DNA from: Syntrophorhabdaceae bacterium
GTDB taxonomy: Bacteria; Desulfobacterota; Syntrophorhabdia; Syntrophorhabdales; Syntrophorhabdaceae
Assembly (NCBI GenBank): GCA_026415675.1
Contig: JAOAGQ010000026.1
Coordinates: 1-36,973 of the forward strand
DNA: 36,973 bases
Direction: 5' to 3'
Both the position numbers and the translations under genes were made by a program. The notes under the pieces are model-generated. The model was not told the origin of the DNA and ran no database searches. It saw only the letters and a program-made list of their open reading frames with translations. Of this stretch, positions 7,825-15,528 are shown one piece after another (position 1 is the first letter of the stretch; each line of letters opens with the position of its first letter).

Positions 7825-8601
7825 ATGAGATTTTTGAGAAGGATTAACGCCTTTTGTTTTCTGTCCTTATGTTTCATGATAGCCATCTCTTCGTATATCT
7901 CTACCCCTGTGTACGGTGGAGATCATATCGTTGTTGCTTCAACATCCTTAACCGGGGCAATCGCCTATGCTGCCGGCGCTAAAGAAGTCCGAATAATCAC
8001 CCCAAACAGTGCAAAGCATCCCCCTGAATACGAATTGGTACCTTCGGATCTTTTAAAGCTCGAAGGGGCAAGTATTGTCGTTTACGCCGGTTATGAAAGG
8101 ATGGTATCGAGGCTTTTGGACACCTCGAAGGATAAGAGGCTCACACCTGTGCAGGTGAATACCGCCATGTCCCCGGAAAACATCATAGAACAGACCCGAA
8201 AGGTGGCAAGGGCGCTGAAGACAGAGGACAGACAGCAGGCCTGGGAGAAATCATTTACGGAAATGTTAAAAAACCTAAGAAAAAGACTGGAACCTTACAA
8301 TGAAAAGAAGGCCGTGGTGCACTTTCATGCCCAGCCTTATGTGAGGTGGGCAGGTTTATCGGTCGTTCAGGTGGTAAATCCAGGGGAGGTTTCCCCTAAG
8401 GCATTGACGGATGCCATTGCCAAAAAGCCGGATATTGTTGTCGATATCCTCCATTTTCCTGTTGCAAAAGACATAGCAATCAATGCAAAGGCCGCCTATG
8501 CCCTTATTATCAATTTCCCTGGGGTGGATGGCACAACGACTATTGACGATGTTTTCAACTACAATACAGAACAGATTTTAAAGGCGTTTAGCGGAAAATA
8601 G
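7825..8601 (+). CDS. Periplasmic metal-binding protein of ABC transporter (ZnuA/TroA family)
   Basis: A 258-residue protein with an N-terminal signal sequence (hydrophobic core at about 9-24, likely cleavage near YGGDH). It has the TroA-type fold order: an SAKHPPEYELVPSDL segment with the first metal-ligand histidine, then VVHFHAQPYVRWAGL with a second histidine. The later acidic or histidine ligands are less clear than in canonical ZnuA and there is no His-rich loop, so zinc is likely but not certain. RBS AAGGAGG precedes the ATG. The gene ends 3 bp from the convergent tonB-like gene. Confidence 0.8.
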   Translation: MRFLRRINAFCFLSLCFMIAISSYISTPVYGGDHIVVASTSLTGAIAYAAGAKEVRIITPNSAKHPPEYELVPSDLLKLEGASIVVYAGYERMVSRLLDTSKDKRLTPVQVNTAMSPENIIEQTRKVARALKTEDRQQAWEKSFTEMLKNLRKRLEPYNEKKAVVHFHAQPYVRWAGLSVVQVVNPGEVSPKALTDAIAKKPDIVVDILHFPVAKDIAINAKAAYALIINFPGVDGTTTIDDVFNYNTEQILKAFSGK

Positions 8602-8604
8602 GTT

Positions 8605-9480
8605 CTAATTCTCCTTCAGGCGAAAGGAGACGGGGAGTTGAATAGCGATATCGTGAATGGGGGTGTTCGTTAGGTTTGCCTTAATTAACGCCTCTTTTGC
8701 GGCACGATCGAGAAGGGCGGAGCCCGAACTTTTTAACACTTTTATATCTTTTATCTTTGCTTCCCTTGTTAGGGTGAAGGAAAGGATAACGGTCCCCTCT
8801 ATCCCCATCTCCCTTGCCCTTTCGGGATATACGAGGCCCTTCAAAACCGCCTCCCTTATAAAACCATAATCCCTTTTGATGTCCATAGTACCACCCCCTC
8901 TCCCTCCACCCCCACCTGATAGCTGATTATCCCTTGATGATACTGAGCTTTGGGGGTAGGAATTAAGGGACGAACCGATTCCTCCTGCGACCCCTTTTCC
9001 TGTGGAAGGGATATTTATGCCCTTCGCCCCTTCGTTATGGAGGGATGTTTCTGCCTTTCCGTAGCCTAAAATCTGTCCTTCCCGAGGATAAGACCCCGCA
9101 ATTACGTCCTGGTGTTCGGTGTTTTTTTGATCTATTGAGGATATCTTCCTCTGCTCTATAGTTTCTTCGATGTTGTTTTTTGTGTTTATGGGGTTAGGGT
9201 CTATTTTTTCCCTAAAGAGGACTTTATCGCCGGCAACATTATTCGCCCCCCTCCCCATCTCTTTTTTCTTTTTAATTTTGCCTTCTTTATCGATTTTATT
9301 TGCTTCTGAATAACCGGTTCCATCTTTCGAGATCACAACCTCAATACTCTCTGGATAAACGTTTCTATTACCTGTATTCAGGAAGGTTAAGAGATAGAGT
9401 ACGACAAAATGGATCAGAAAAGAGACGGTCAAGGCGGAAATTATTTCTTTTATATTGTTGTCTTTAACGGATAAGTTCAT
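8605..9480 (-). CDS. TonB-like energy transducer
   Basis: A 291-residue protein with the TonB plan: a single N-terminal membrane helix (about residues 13-36, SALTVSFLIHFVVLYLLTFL), a long low-complexity periplasmic linker with a glycine run near 190-197, and a C-terminal TonB domain (about 205-291) with VYPERAREMGIEGTVILSFT. It would pass proton-motive energy from ExbB/ExbD to outer-membrane receptors; no exbB, exbD or receptor gene is in this window. Transcripts would carry the cobalamin riboswitch upstream, so it probably serves B12 uptake. Confidence 0.87.
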   Translation of the reverse strand: MNLSVKDNNIKEIISALTVSFLIHFVVLYLLTFLNTGNRNVYPESIEVVISKDGTGYSEANKIDKEGKIKKKKEMGRGANNVAGDKVLFREKIDPNPINTKNNIEETIEQRKISSIDQKNTEHQDVIAGSYPREGQILGYGKAETSLHNEGAKGINIPSTGKGVAGGIGSSLNSYPQSSVSSRDNQLSGGGGGRGGGTMDIKRDYGFIREAVLKGLVYPERAREMGIEGTVILSFTLTREAKIKDIKVLKSSGSALLDRAAKEALIKANLTNTPIHDIAIQLPVSFRLKEN

Positions 9481-9577
9481 CTATTATTTTCCTTAGGCAC
9501 ATACTATATAAAAATTAATCAGATGAGATGGGTCGGTTACGGAAATCCTCCTTATGCCCGTAAGGCGATTTTTAAGA

Positions 9578-9735
9578 ATCCTATCCAAGGTTTCCTGACT
9601 AAGGGGTGATCAAGACGCCTTCCCATCCAAGATTAAGGACAGTGGCCGGTTTTAAACCATGTCTTGCCTTATACCCATCACAGTTGCGGCACAGTGGGAG
9701 ATTTTCACTTCCCTTCCCTTGAAGACAGGATCTAT
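9578..9735 (-). ncRNA. Cobalamin (B12) riboswitch upstream of the tonB-like gene
   Basis: Read on the minus strand, the class hallmarks occur in order: AAGGGAA, then GTGAAAAT with flanking GGGA/TCCC arms, CCGCAACTGTGA (complement of 9678-9689), the B12-box GCCACTG (9640-9646), GGGAAGGC (9617-9624) and AGTCAGGAAACC (9589-9600). ATCCT (9727-9731) and AGGAT (9578-9582) can close a P1 stem. The aptamer points at the tonB-like gene starting at 9480. A hairpin with CCTTA/TAAGG arms at 9550-9565 may belong to the expression platform; no clear terminator was seen. Confidence 0.9.
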
Positions 9736-9744
9736 GGTAACATT

Positions 9745-9772
9745 TTTATCATAGAGGAGTAGAATAAGACAA
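9745..9772 (-). promoter_or_regulatory. Candidate promoter for the riboswitch and tonB-like transcript
   Basis: On the minus strand TTGTCT (complement of 9767-9772) and GATAAA (complement of 9745-9750) are 16 nt apart. Transcription would begin near 9738, just ahead of the aptamer, which is the expected geometry. The match is only moderate. Confidence 0.4.
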
Positions 9773-9829
9773 GTTTTTTCTCGCAGAGGAATGGTTATTA
9801 GGAGTTATTAAAAAATATTTCTATGTGCG

Positions 9830-9880
9830 ATTTTATTTTGACAATTTTATTTTGACAGAGGAAAAAATGTTTTGTAAATT
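9830..9880 (+). promoter_or_regulatory. Promoter region of the acyl-CoA ligase gene with a duplicated -35 block
   Basis: ATTTTATTTTGACA occurs twice in perfect tandem at 9830-9843 and 9844-9857, giving two TTGACA elements. The second (9852-9857) lies 17 nt from TAAATT (9875-9880), a usable sigma-70 promoter. Further on, AAAGAC and GTCTTT (9913-9930) form an inverted repeat that could be an operator or leader hairpin. The rest of the 9481-9953 interval holds the riboswitch and no supported gene. Confidence 0.5.
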
Positions 9881-9953
9881 ATTATACCATTAGACCATTA
9901 ATTGATAAAATAAAAGACATAAAAGTCTTTATAACATCTAAAAGGAGAATCCG

Positions 9954-11459
9954 ATGAACCTCGCCAAAAATCTTGAATTGTCCTCGTTTTATTTTCCTGA
10001 ACGTCTTGCCATAAGAGAAGACTCAAAGGAATGGACGTACTCTTATTTAAACGAAAGGGCTAATCGTATCGCCACAGGTCTGATGAAGTTGGATGTGAAG
10101 CCCGGTGAGCTTGTGGCCCTTTGCGCTATGAACTCTGCAGACTGGATTGCCTTCTATTTCGGCGTATTAAAGACAGGTGCCGTTGCCGTGACCCTCTCCG
10201 GTCTGCTTACAGGGGATGAACTCACAAACCTCGTGAAACATTCAAGACCGAGAATCATATTTACCGATAAAGGAAAGCTCCAGGAGCTTAATAAGTTAAA
10301 AGATGACGGTATCGTCGAAAAGGTCATCTGTGAAGGGGGTGATTTAGACCTCGATAGACTCATAGATATGGGAGAGCCGACATTTGAGGCCATAGACAGG
10401 GAGAGAAGGGATGTGGCCGCTATTCTCTATACAGGTGGGACAACAGGGGTACCCAAGGGCGTGATGCTCACCCACGAGGGCATACTCTTTTCGAGTTGCA
10501 GCATAGCCTATTATGAACGTTCTACGGAAAAAGATGTGGCCCTCTGTTTCCTTCCATTCAACCATGTTTTCGGTCAGATCCATATCATGAACTCAACTAT
10601 CCTTACCGCGGGCTGCCTTGAACTTCTCCCTTCTTTTGATATGGATAGGGTCCTTTCCATATTGAAGGAGGGAAGGATCACGAAGTTCTTTTCCGTGCCC
10701 ACCGTGTATATAAGACTACTTAACCTGCCGGATTTGAAGAAGATTCTCGGTCCATTGCGCTACTGTTTCTCCGCCGGGGCAGCTATGGCGATGGAGATAG
10801 TAAAGCAATGGAAGGAGAGGACAGGGATTACCATTGCTGAATCGTACGGTATGACTGAGGCGATGCCGATTACCTTCAACCACTATTATCCGGAAAGGCA
10901 TGTTGTGGGCACCGTAGGTCAACCTGTCCTCGGGATGGAGGTACAGATCAGGGATACATCGGGGAATATCCTCGAACAGGGACATGAGGGAGAGGTCTGT
11001 GTGAGGGGTCCCAGTGTAATGAACGGGTATCTCAATAACCCCGAAGGAACAGAGGCGGCCTTCTGGAAAGGGGGATGGGTCCGTTCAGGGGATATAGGCG
11101 TCTACGATAAAAATGGATATCTCTCTATCGTGGATAGGCTAAAAGACTTGATCATCACAGGGGGTGAGAACGTCTATCCGAGAGAGGTGGAGGAGGCCCT
11201 GTACACCTATCCTTCTGTTGAGGAGTGTGCGGTTATAGGTCTGCCCGATAAAGAATGGGGGGAGCGTGTTGTGGCGTTTATAAAACCCAAGGCAGGAGAA
11301 AGTATAGATAAAGATAAATTGAAGGCCTTTTTAAAAACAAGACTTTCGCCTTTTAAGGTGCCGAAAGAATATAATGTTGTGAACGAACTCCCAAAGAGTC
11401 AGGCAGGAAAAATCTTAAAAAGGGAGATAAAAAGGCAACAACTGGAGAAGAGCAAATAA
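9954..11459 (+). CDS. Acyl-CoA synthetase / AMP-dependent ligase
   Basis: A 501-residue adenylate-forming ligase that activates a carboxylic acid to its acyl-CoA. Motifs are in order: the phosphate-binding loop YTGGTTGVPKGV (residues 159-170), PFNHVFGQ, the adenine-contacting ESYGMTEA, SGDIG with the hinge DRLKDLIITGGENVYPREVEE, and the catalytic lysine in SQAGKILKRE near the C terminus. Overall it resembles long-chain or medium-chain fatty acyl-CoA ligases, but chain length or aromatic preference cannot be read. RBS AAAAGGAG is 6 nt before the ATG. It heads a plus-strand run with the MetE-like gene 45 nt downstream, though that gene may have its own promoter. Confidence 0.9.
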   Translation: MNLAKNLELSSFYFPERLAIREDSKEWTYSYLNERANRIATGLMKLDVKPGELVALCAMNSADWIAFYFGVLKTGAVAVTLSGLLTGDELTNLVKHSRPRIIFTDKGKLQELNKLKDDGIVEKVICEGGDLDLDRLIDMGEPTFEAIDRERRDVAAILYTGGTTGVPKGVMLTHEGILFSSCSIAYYERSTEKDVALCFLPFNHVFGQIHIMNSTILTAGCLELLPSFDMDRVLSILKEGRITKFFSVPTVYIRLLNLPDLKKILGPLRYCFSAGAAMAMEIVKQWKERTGITIAESYGMTEAMPITFNHYYPERHVVGTVGQPVLGMEVQIRDTSGNILEQGHEGEVCVRGPSVMNGYLNNPEGTEAAFWKGGWVRSGDIGVYDKNGYLSIVDRLKDLIITGGENVYPREVEEALYTYPSVEECAVIGLPDKEWGERVVAFIKPKAGESIDKDKLKAFLKTRLSPFKVPKEYNVVNELPKSQAGKILKREIKRQQLEKSK

Positions 11460-11470
11460 GTTTTTTGGGA

Positions 11471-11499
11471 TTGACAATACCATATATTCCTGTTAATCA
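11471..11499 (+). promoter_or_regulatory. Candidate promoter immediately before the MetE-like gene
   Basis: TTGACA (11471-11476) and TAATCA (11494-11499) are 17 nt apart. The expected transcription start, near 11506, coincides with the ATG at 11505, and no Shine-Dalgarno sequence is visible ahead of that codon, suggesting a leaderless transcript. TGTTAA (11491-11496) and TTAACA (11509-11514) also form an inverted repeat around this point. Confidence 0.45.
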
Positions 11500-11504
11500 A
11501 TAAC

Positions 11505-12539
11505 ATGGTTAACAGGCTGGAATTCAAAGGTGAACTTGCCACAACCGCAATGGGGATAATGCCCCATGAGGACGTAGATAGGGCTTTAGCTATCGCCTTT
11601 ACCCTCGATATCCCCTTTTGGCCCCAACTCCCAAGACTCTCCTATTATGAGGATATGTATGTTCAGGCCCTGGAGGGTTTCCCGGGGGTTGTGATCGATG
11701 AAGAGCATACGAGGATCCACATCGATACGAACCGTTTTCTCGATGACCTCCCGGAATATCTCGAGAGGGAGGAAGATGAAAAGTATTACAGCCTTTCCGA
11801 AAAATTCTCCGTTGTATATAAAAAATTCCTCTCAAAAGACCTATCAGGCTACAGGGCCGTAAGAGGACAGTTCATAAGTCCTGTAAGTCTTACCCTTAAA
11901 GTCGTGGATGAGAACGACAAACCCATTGTATATAACGATGAGATAAGGGAACTTGCCTTTTCTTTCATCCAGAGGAAGGTAAATACCCAGTATAGGGAAC
12001 TAAAGGAGAGAAACAGAGGAGCCTTTGTATGGGTTGACGACCCAGGACTCGAATTCATTTTCAACGCCATGTGCGGTTATGATAATTTGAAGGCAAAAAG
12101 GGAGTTAGATCAGTTTTATGGAGGCATAGAAGGTCCCAGGGGGTTACACCTCTGTGGGAGACCCGACTGGGATTTCCTTTTATCTCTCGATATTGAGATA
12201 CTCTCTTTTAACTCCTATGCCTTCGGGGATATCTTCGTTACTTACGACAAGGTGAAAGGTTTTCTCGAGAGGGGTGGTATCATTAGCTGGGGCATTGTAC
12301 CTACTTATTTTGAGGAGTTTTCAAAGGAGGATGTGGAGAGTATCAAAAAAAGGCTTGAATCCATGTGGGGTGTCCTTGTGAAGAAAGGTATAGATATGGA
12401 AAGAATAGTGGAACAAAGTATACTTGCCCCGGCCACATGCAATCTTTTAAACCCCGACAAAACAATTACCGTTGAGAAATCCTTCGAGATGCTGAATACC
12501 CTCTCTTTTGAGTTGAAAGAAAAATATCTAAAAAGGTAG
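11505..12539 (+). CDS. MetE/UroD-fold methyltransferase-like protein
   Basis: A 344-residue single-domain protein resembling the C-terminal catalytic half of cobalamin-independent methionine synthase and the related uroporphyrinogen decarboxylase-fold methyltransferases. The N-terminal ATTAMGIMPHEDVDRAL and IPFWPQLPR segments are typical. Likely zinc ligands are His and Cys in LHLCGRPD and a later Cys in APATCNLLNPD. It lacks the N-terminal half of full MetE, so the methyl donor may be a corrinoid or other small-molecule carrier; the substrate is unknown. The ATG at 11505 is the only start preserving the conserved N terminus. Alternatives: a core MetE-like enzyme or a corrinoid-protein methyltransferase. 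Confidence 0.72.
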   Translation: MVNRLEFKGELATTAMGIMPHEDVDRALAIAFTLDIPFWPQLPRLSYYEDMYVQALEGFPGVVIDEEHTRIHIDTNRFLDDLPEYLEREEDEKYYSLSEKFSVVYKKFLSKDLSGYRAVRGQFISPVSLTLKVVDENDKPIVYNDEIRELAFSFIQRKVNTQYRELKERNRGAFVWVDDPGLEFIFNAMCGYDNLKAKRELDQFYGGIEGPRGLHLCGRPDWDFLLSLDIEILSFNSYAFGDIFVTYDKVKGFLERGGIISWGIVPTYFEEFSKEDVESIKKRLESMWGVLVKKGIDMERIVEQSILAPATCNLLNPDKTITVEKSFEMLNTLSFELKEKYLKR

Positions 12540-12600
12540 ATGGTGCGGATTAGTGCGTATGAGGTTTTCTATTTTCAAGTTATTTTCCGGAGTAATTTAG

Positions 12601-13452
12601 ATGAAGAGAATACACATTGTATGTAAAAAAGGCCACTCCCATGCAAGGAGGATAGCGAGTAAGACGATAGAAGAATTTGGATTGGAGAACGAGATCTTCC
12701 TCGATGAGGAATCCGCCCTTGCCATGGGATATGAAAAGACCGTGGAACTGGAACATATAGGGGAAGGGGCGGACATGATAGTCGTCCTCGGCGGGGACGG
12801 AACCCTCCTTGGTGTCTCAAGACACTTAAAAGGAAGAAATGTCCCCATACTCGGGGTGAACTTAGGAAGTCTCGGCTTTCTCACAGAGGTTTCGGTAGAG
12901 GAGTTTCCTTTCGTGCTTCAGAAGTGTTTGAGGGATGGCTTCGATACATCAAGGCGTATCATGCTCGATGTAAAGGTAGTAAGGGGGGATGAGAATATAT
13001 TCAGCCTCTCCATCTTGAATGATGCGGTTATAACGAAGGATGCCCTGGCAAGGATAATAGATGTTGCTACATACGTTGATGGAGAGTATCTAACCACCAT
13101 AAGGGGTGATGGTTTGATCATATCCACCCCGACAGGTTCAACGGGTTATACCCTCGCAGCAGGGGGTCCTATCATCTATCCCTCCTTGATGAATATGGTG
13201 GTTACCCCCATATGTCCCCATATGTTGACAAATAGACCTATCATCCTTCCCGAGTCGGTTACTATAAAGGCGGTTCTCCTATCTAAAGACGAAAGGGTGA
13301 TACTGACCCTTGACGGACAGATAGGCTTTCCCCTGGCGTATGAAGATGAAGTTATCGTGAAAGTTTCGGACAGGGTGATACACCTTATAAAGTCTTCGTT
13401 CAAGGGGTATTTTGAGATATTAAGGACAAAACTCAAGTGGGGGGAAAGGTAG
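12601..13452 (+). CDS. nadK: NAD kinase
   Basis: A 283-residue ATP-NAD kinase producing NADP. The GGDGT motif is at residues 64-68 and is followed by LGSLGFLTE. The conserved block RGDGLIISTPTGSTGYTLAAGGPI contains the NAD-binding and catalytic residues, and DGQ occurs near the C terminus. Length is normal. CGGAG lies 9 nt before the ATG. The gene is followed after 6 bp by recN, a common neighbourhood for nadK in bacteria, so the two are likely cotranscribed. Confidence 0.95.
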   Translation: MKRIHIVCKKGHSHARRIASKTIEEFGLENEIFLDEESALAMGYEKTVELEHIGEGADMIVVLGGDGTLLGVSRHLKGRNVPILGVNLGSLGFLTEVSVEEFPFVLQKCLRDGFDTSRRIMLDVKVVRGDENIFSLSILNDAVITKDALARIIDVATYVDGEYLTTIRGDGLIISTPTGSTGYTLAAGGPIIYPSLMNMVVTPICPHMLTNRPIILPESVTIKAVLLSKDERVILTLDGQIGFPLAYEDEVIVKVSDRVIHLIKSSFKGYFEILRTKLKWGER

Positions 13453-13458
13453 TACCTG

Positions 13459-15078
13459 ATGCTTTCCTTTCTTAAAGTGGCGGGTTTTGCCATTATCGAT
13501 GAGATACAGGTAGAATTTGAGGACGGCCTAAACGTAATAACAGGGGAGACAGGGGCAGGGAAATCTATCATTGTAAATGCCCTTGCCACCCTTATAAACT
13601 CAAAGGTATCCCAGGAGATGGTGAAAAGCGGTTCAAAGGGGGCAGAAGTAACAGGCTTTTTCCTCTACAATGGGGAGGAGTTTGTGATTAGAAGGACCAT
13701 AAGCCCTTCGGGAAGGTCAAGGGTATTTTTAAACGATAACCCGATAACAACAACGAGACTCGAGGAGTTAGGGGTATCGTTGATAAACATATACGGACAG
13801 AATGAGTTCCAGCACCTCCTCGACAAGAAGAACTACATTCAGATGATAGACCAAATGTTTGGCCTTGAGGATAAAAGGTTAGAACTATCCGAAAAGGTAA
13901 GGGAATTGAAGGTATTGAATGCTACCCTTACGAAGAAGAAGGGGGAGCTCGAGGGGAGAGAAAAGGAGATGGATCTCCTTGAGTTTCAGATTAAGGAGAT
14001 AGAAGAGGCAGACATAAAAGAGGGGGAAGAGGATTACATAAAGGAGAGGCTTAAGACCTTGAAGGAGGCGGATAAGATAAGACACACCATAAAAACAATC
14101 GGGGATGGCCTGTATGAAGGCGACGAAGCGATATACGGTATCTTAAAGGGTTTTATCTACCAGTTGAAGAACATGGGAAATATAAAACTGATGGATGGAT
14201 TGAGGGAGAAGGCGGAGACCCTCTCTTACCTGATCGAAGATATGATGCTGGATATAAGAAACATAGAAAAGGAGATAGAGATCGACCCCGATGAACGGGG
14301 TCGTCTCGAGGAGAGATTGTCGAAGATATACTCCCTTAAAGAGAAATACGGGAGAAATTTGAAAGAGATCCTCTCTTACTCCGAGAGGGCACGCTCAAGG
14401 CTTGATTATTTGAGATCCCTTTCGGAAGAGACGGAAAAGATTGAGAGAAAAAAAGAGGCGATGGAAGAGGAGGTATGCAGCCTTGCCCGGGAACTCTCCG
14501 AGCAGAGGAAGGAGAAGGCCCCTGTTATAGAGAGGAGGATCGTTGAAGAGCTCGGTTTTCTCTCGATGGAGGGCATAGATTTTAAGGTTGATATATCCGA
14601 TAAAGGCGATATAGATGAGGATGGGATGGATGATATAGACCTTTTGATAAGTACAAACCCAGGGGAGCCTTTAAGGCCTTTGAGAAAGATAGCATCAGGA
14701 GGTGAACTTTCGAGGATTATGCTTGCCATAAAAAAGGTGATAGGTGTAAAGGAAGAAAGGGTACTCATATTTGACGAGATAGATTCCGGTATCGGCGGAA
14801 AGGTGGCGGAGATGGTGGGGATGAGACTTAAGGAAATTTCCCGAAACCACCAGGTGATATGTATTACCCATCTACCCCAGATTGCGGTATACGGGGACCA
14901 CCATTTTCTTGTAGAGAAGATTAAGGGGGAAGACGGCACAAGGACCGTTATAAAAAGGCTTGAAAGGAAAGAGAGGATCATGGAGATAGCCCGGATGTTA
15001 GGGGGTGTTACAATCACAGAAAAGACCATCAAAAGGGCAGAGGAGATGCTGGAATATGCTGAGAAAAGCAAAAATTAA
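13459..15078 (+). CDS. recN: DNA repair protein RecN
   Basis: A 539-residue SMC-like ATPase of double-strand break repair. Walker A GETGAGKS is at residues 29-36, with the INIYGQNEFQHL motif following. Two long charged coiled-coil segments fill the middle, and the C terminus has the signature LRKIASGGELSRIMLAIK followed by Walker B VLIFDEIDSGIGG and a D-loop/H-loop (CITHLPQIA). The size is slightly shorter than the usual 550-570 residues. Its 3' end overlaps the acetyltransferase start by 23 bp. No SOS operator was seen; it appears to be read through from nadK. Confidence 0.96.
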   Translation: MLSFLKVAGFAIIDEIQVEFEDGLNVITGETGAGKSIIVNALATLINSKVSQEMVKSGSKGAEVTGFFLYNGEEFVIRRTISPSGRSRVFLNDNPITTTRLEELGVSLINIYGQNEFQHLLDKKNYIQMIDQMFGLEDKRLELSEKVRELKVLNATLTKKKGELEGREKEMDLLEFQIKEIEEADIKEGEEDYIKERLKTLKEADKIRHTIKTIGDGLYEGDEAIYGILKGFIYQLKNMGNIKLMDGLREKAETLSYLIEDMMLDIRNIEKEIEIDPDERGRLEERLSKIYSLKEKYGRNLKEILSYSERARSRLDYLRSLSEETEKIERKKEAMEEEVCSLARELSEQRKEKAPVIERRIVEELGFLSMEGIDFKVDISDKGDIDEDGMDDIDLLISTNPGEPLRPLRKIASGGELSRIMLAIKKVIGVKEERVLIFDEIDSGIGGKVAEMVGMRLKEISRNHQVICITHLPQIAVYGDHHFLVEKIKGEDGTRTVIKRLERKERIMEIARMLGGVTITEKTIKRAEEMLEYAEKSKN

Positions 15079-15508
15079 GGATATTAAATCGATACACAGT
15101 ATCATAAACCATGCGGCGGCAAGGGGGGAGATGCTGCCCCGTTCCCTGGGGGAACTATACGATAACATGAGGGACTATTTTGTCTTTGAATTAAACGGGG
15201 TGGTAGTGGGTACAGGGGCTTTACATATCTGCTGGGAGGATCTTGCGGAGATCCGTTCGGTTTGTGTAACGAAGGGGCACAGAAAAAAGGGTATAGGGAG
15301 GACGATCGTGGATGCCTGTATCGATGAGGCGATCACATACGATATAAAGAAGCTTTTTCTCCTCACATACCAGATTGAATTTTTTGAGAAGTGTGGTTTT
15401 TCTACGGTGGATAAAAGGGAGTTGCCCCAGAAGATATGGTCCGATTGCATTAAATGCCCCAAATTTCCGGCGTGTGACGAGATCGCCATGGTAAGAGAGT
15501 TAAGATGA
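15056..15508 (+). CDS. GNAT acetyltransferase, ArgA-like (N-acetylglutamate synthase type)
   Basis: A 150-residue GNAT protein. The sequence LPRSLGELYDNMRDYFVFEL, the acetyl-CoA loop VTKGHRKKGIGRTIV and the C-terminal SDCIKCPKFPACDE are typical of the short stand-alone N-acetylglutamate synthases that start arginine biosynthesis in many bacteria lacking the long kinase-fused form. The ATG at 15056 is chosen because the conserved domain starts immediately after it; an in-frame ATG at 15005 would lie deep in recN. No other arg genes are nearby, so substrate specificity is inferred from family resemblance. Confidence 0.78.
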   Translation: MLRKAKIKDIKSIHSIINHAAARGEMLPRSLGELYDNMRDYFVFELNGVVVGTGALHICWEDLAEIRSVCVTKGHRKKGIGRTIVDACIDEAITYDIKKLFLLTYQIEFFEKCGFSTVDKRELPQKIWSDCIKCPKFPACDEIAMVRELR

Positions 15509-15528
15509 CATAAATAAAAGAGGTAGAT

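Noticed and set aside
9548-9554. AAGGAGG on the minus strand between the riboswitch and the tonB-like gene, as the RBS of a small hidden gene.
   Set aside because: No ATG, GTG or TTG at a workable distance follows; it is more likely part of the riboswitch expression platform.
14406-15071. A 221-codon open frame on the minus strand, antisense to recN.
   Set aside because: Serine- and isoleucine-rich translation typical of the complement of a charged coding region; recN motifs are intact on the plus strand.
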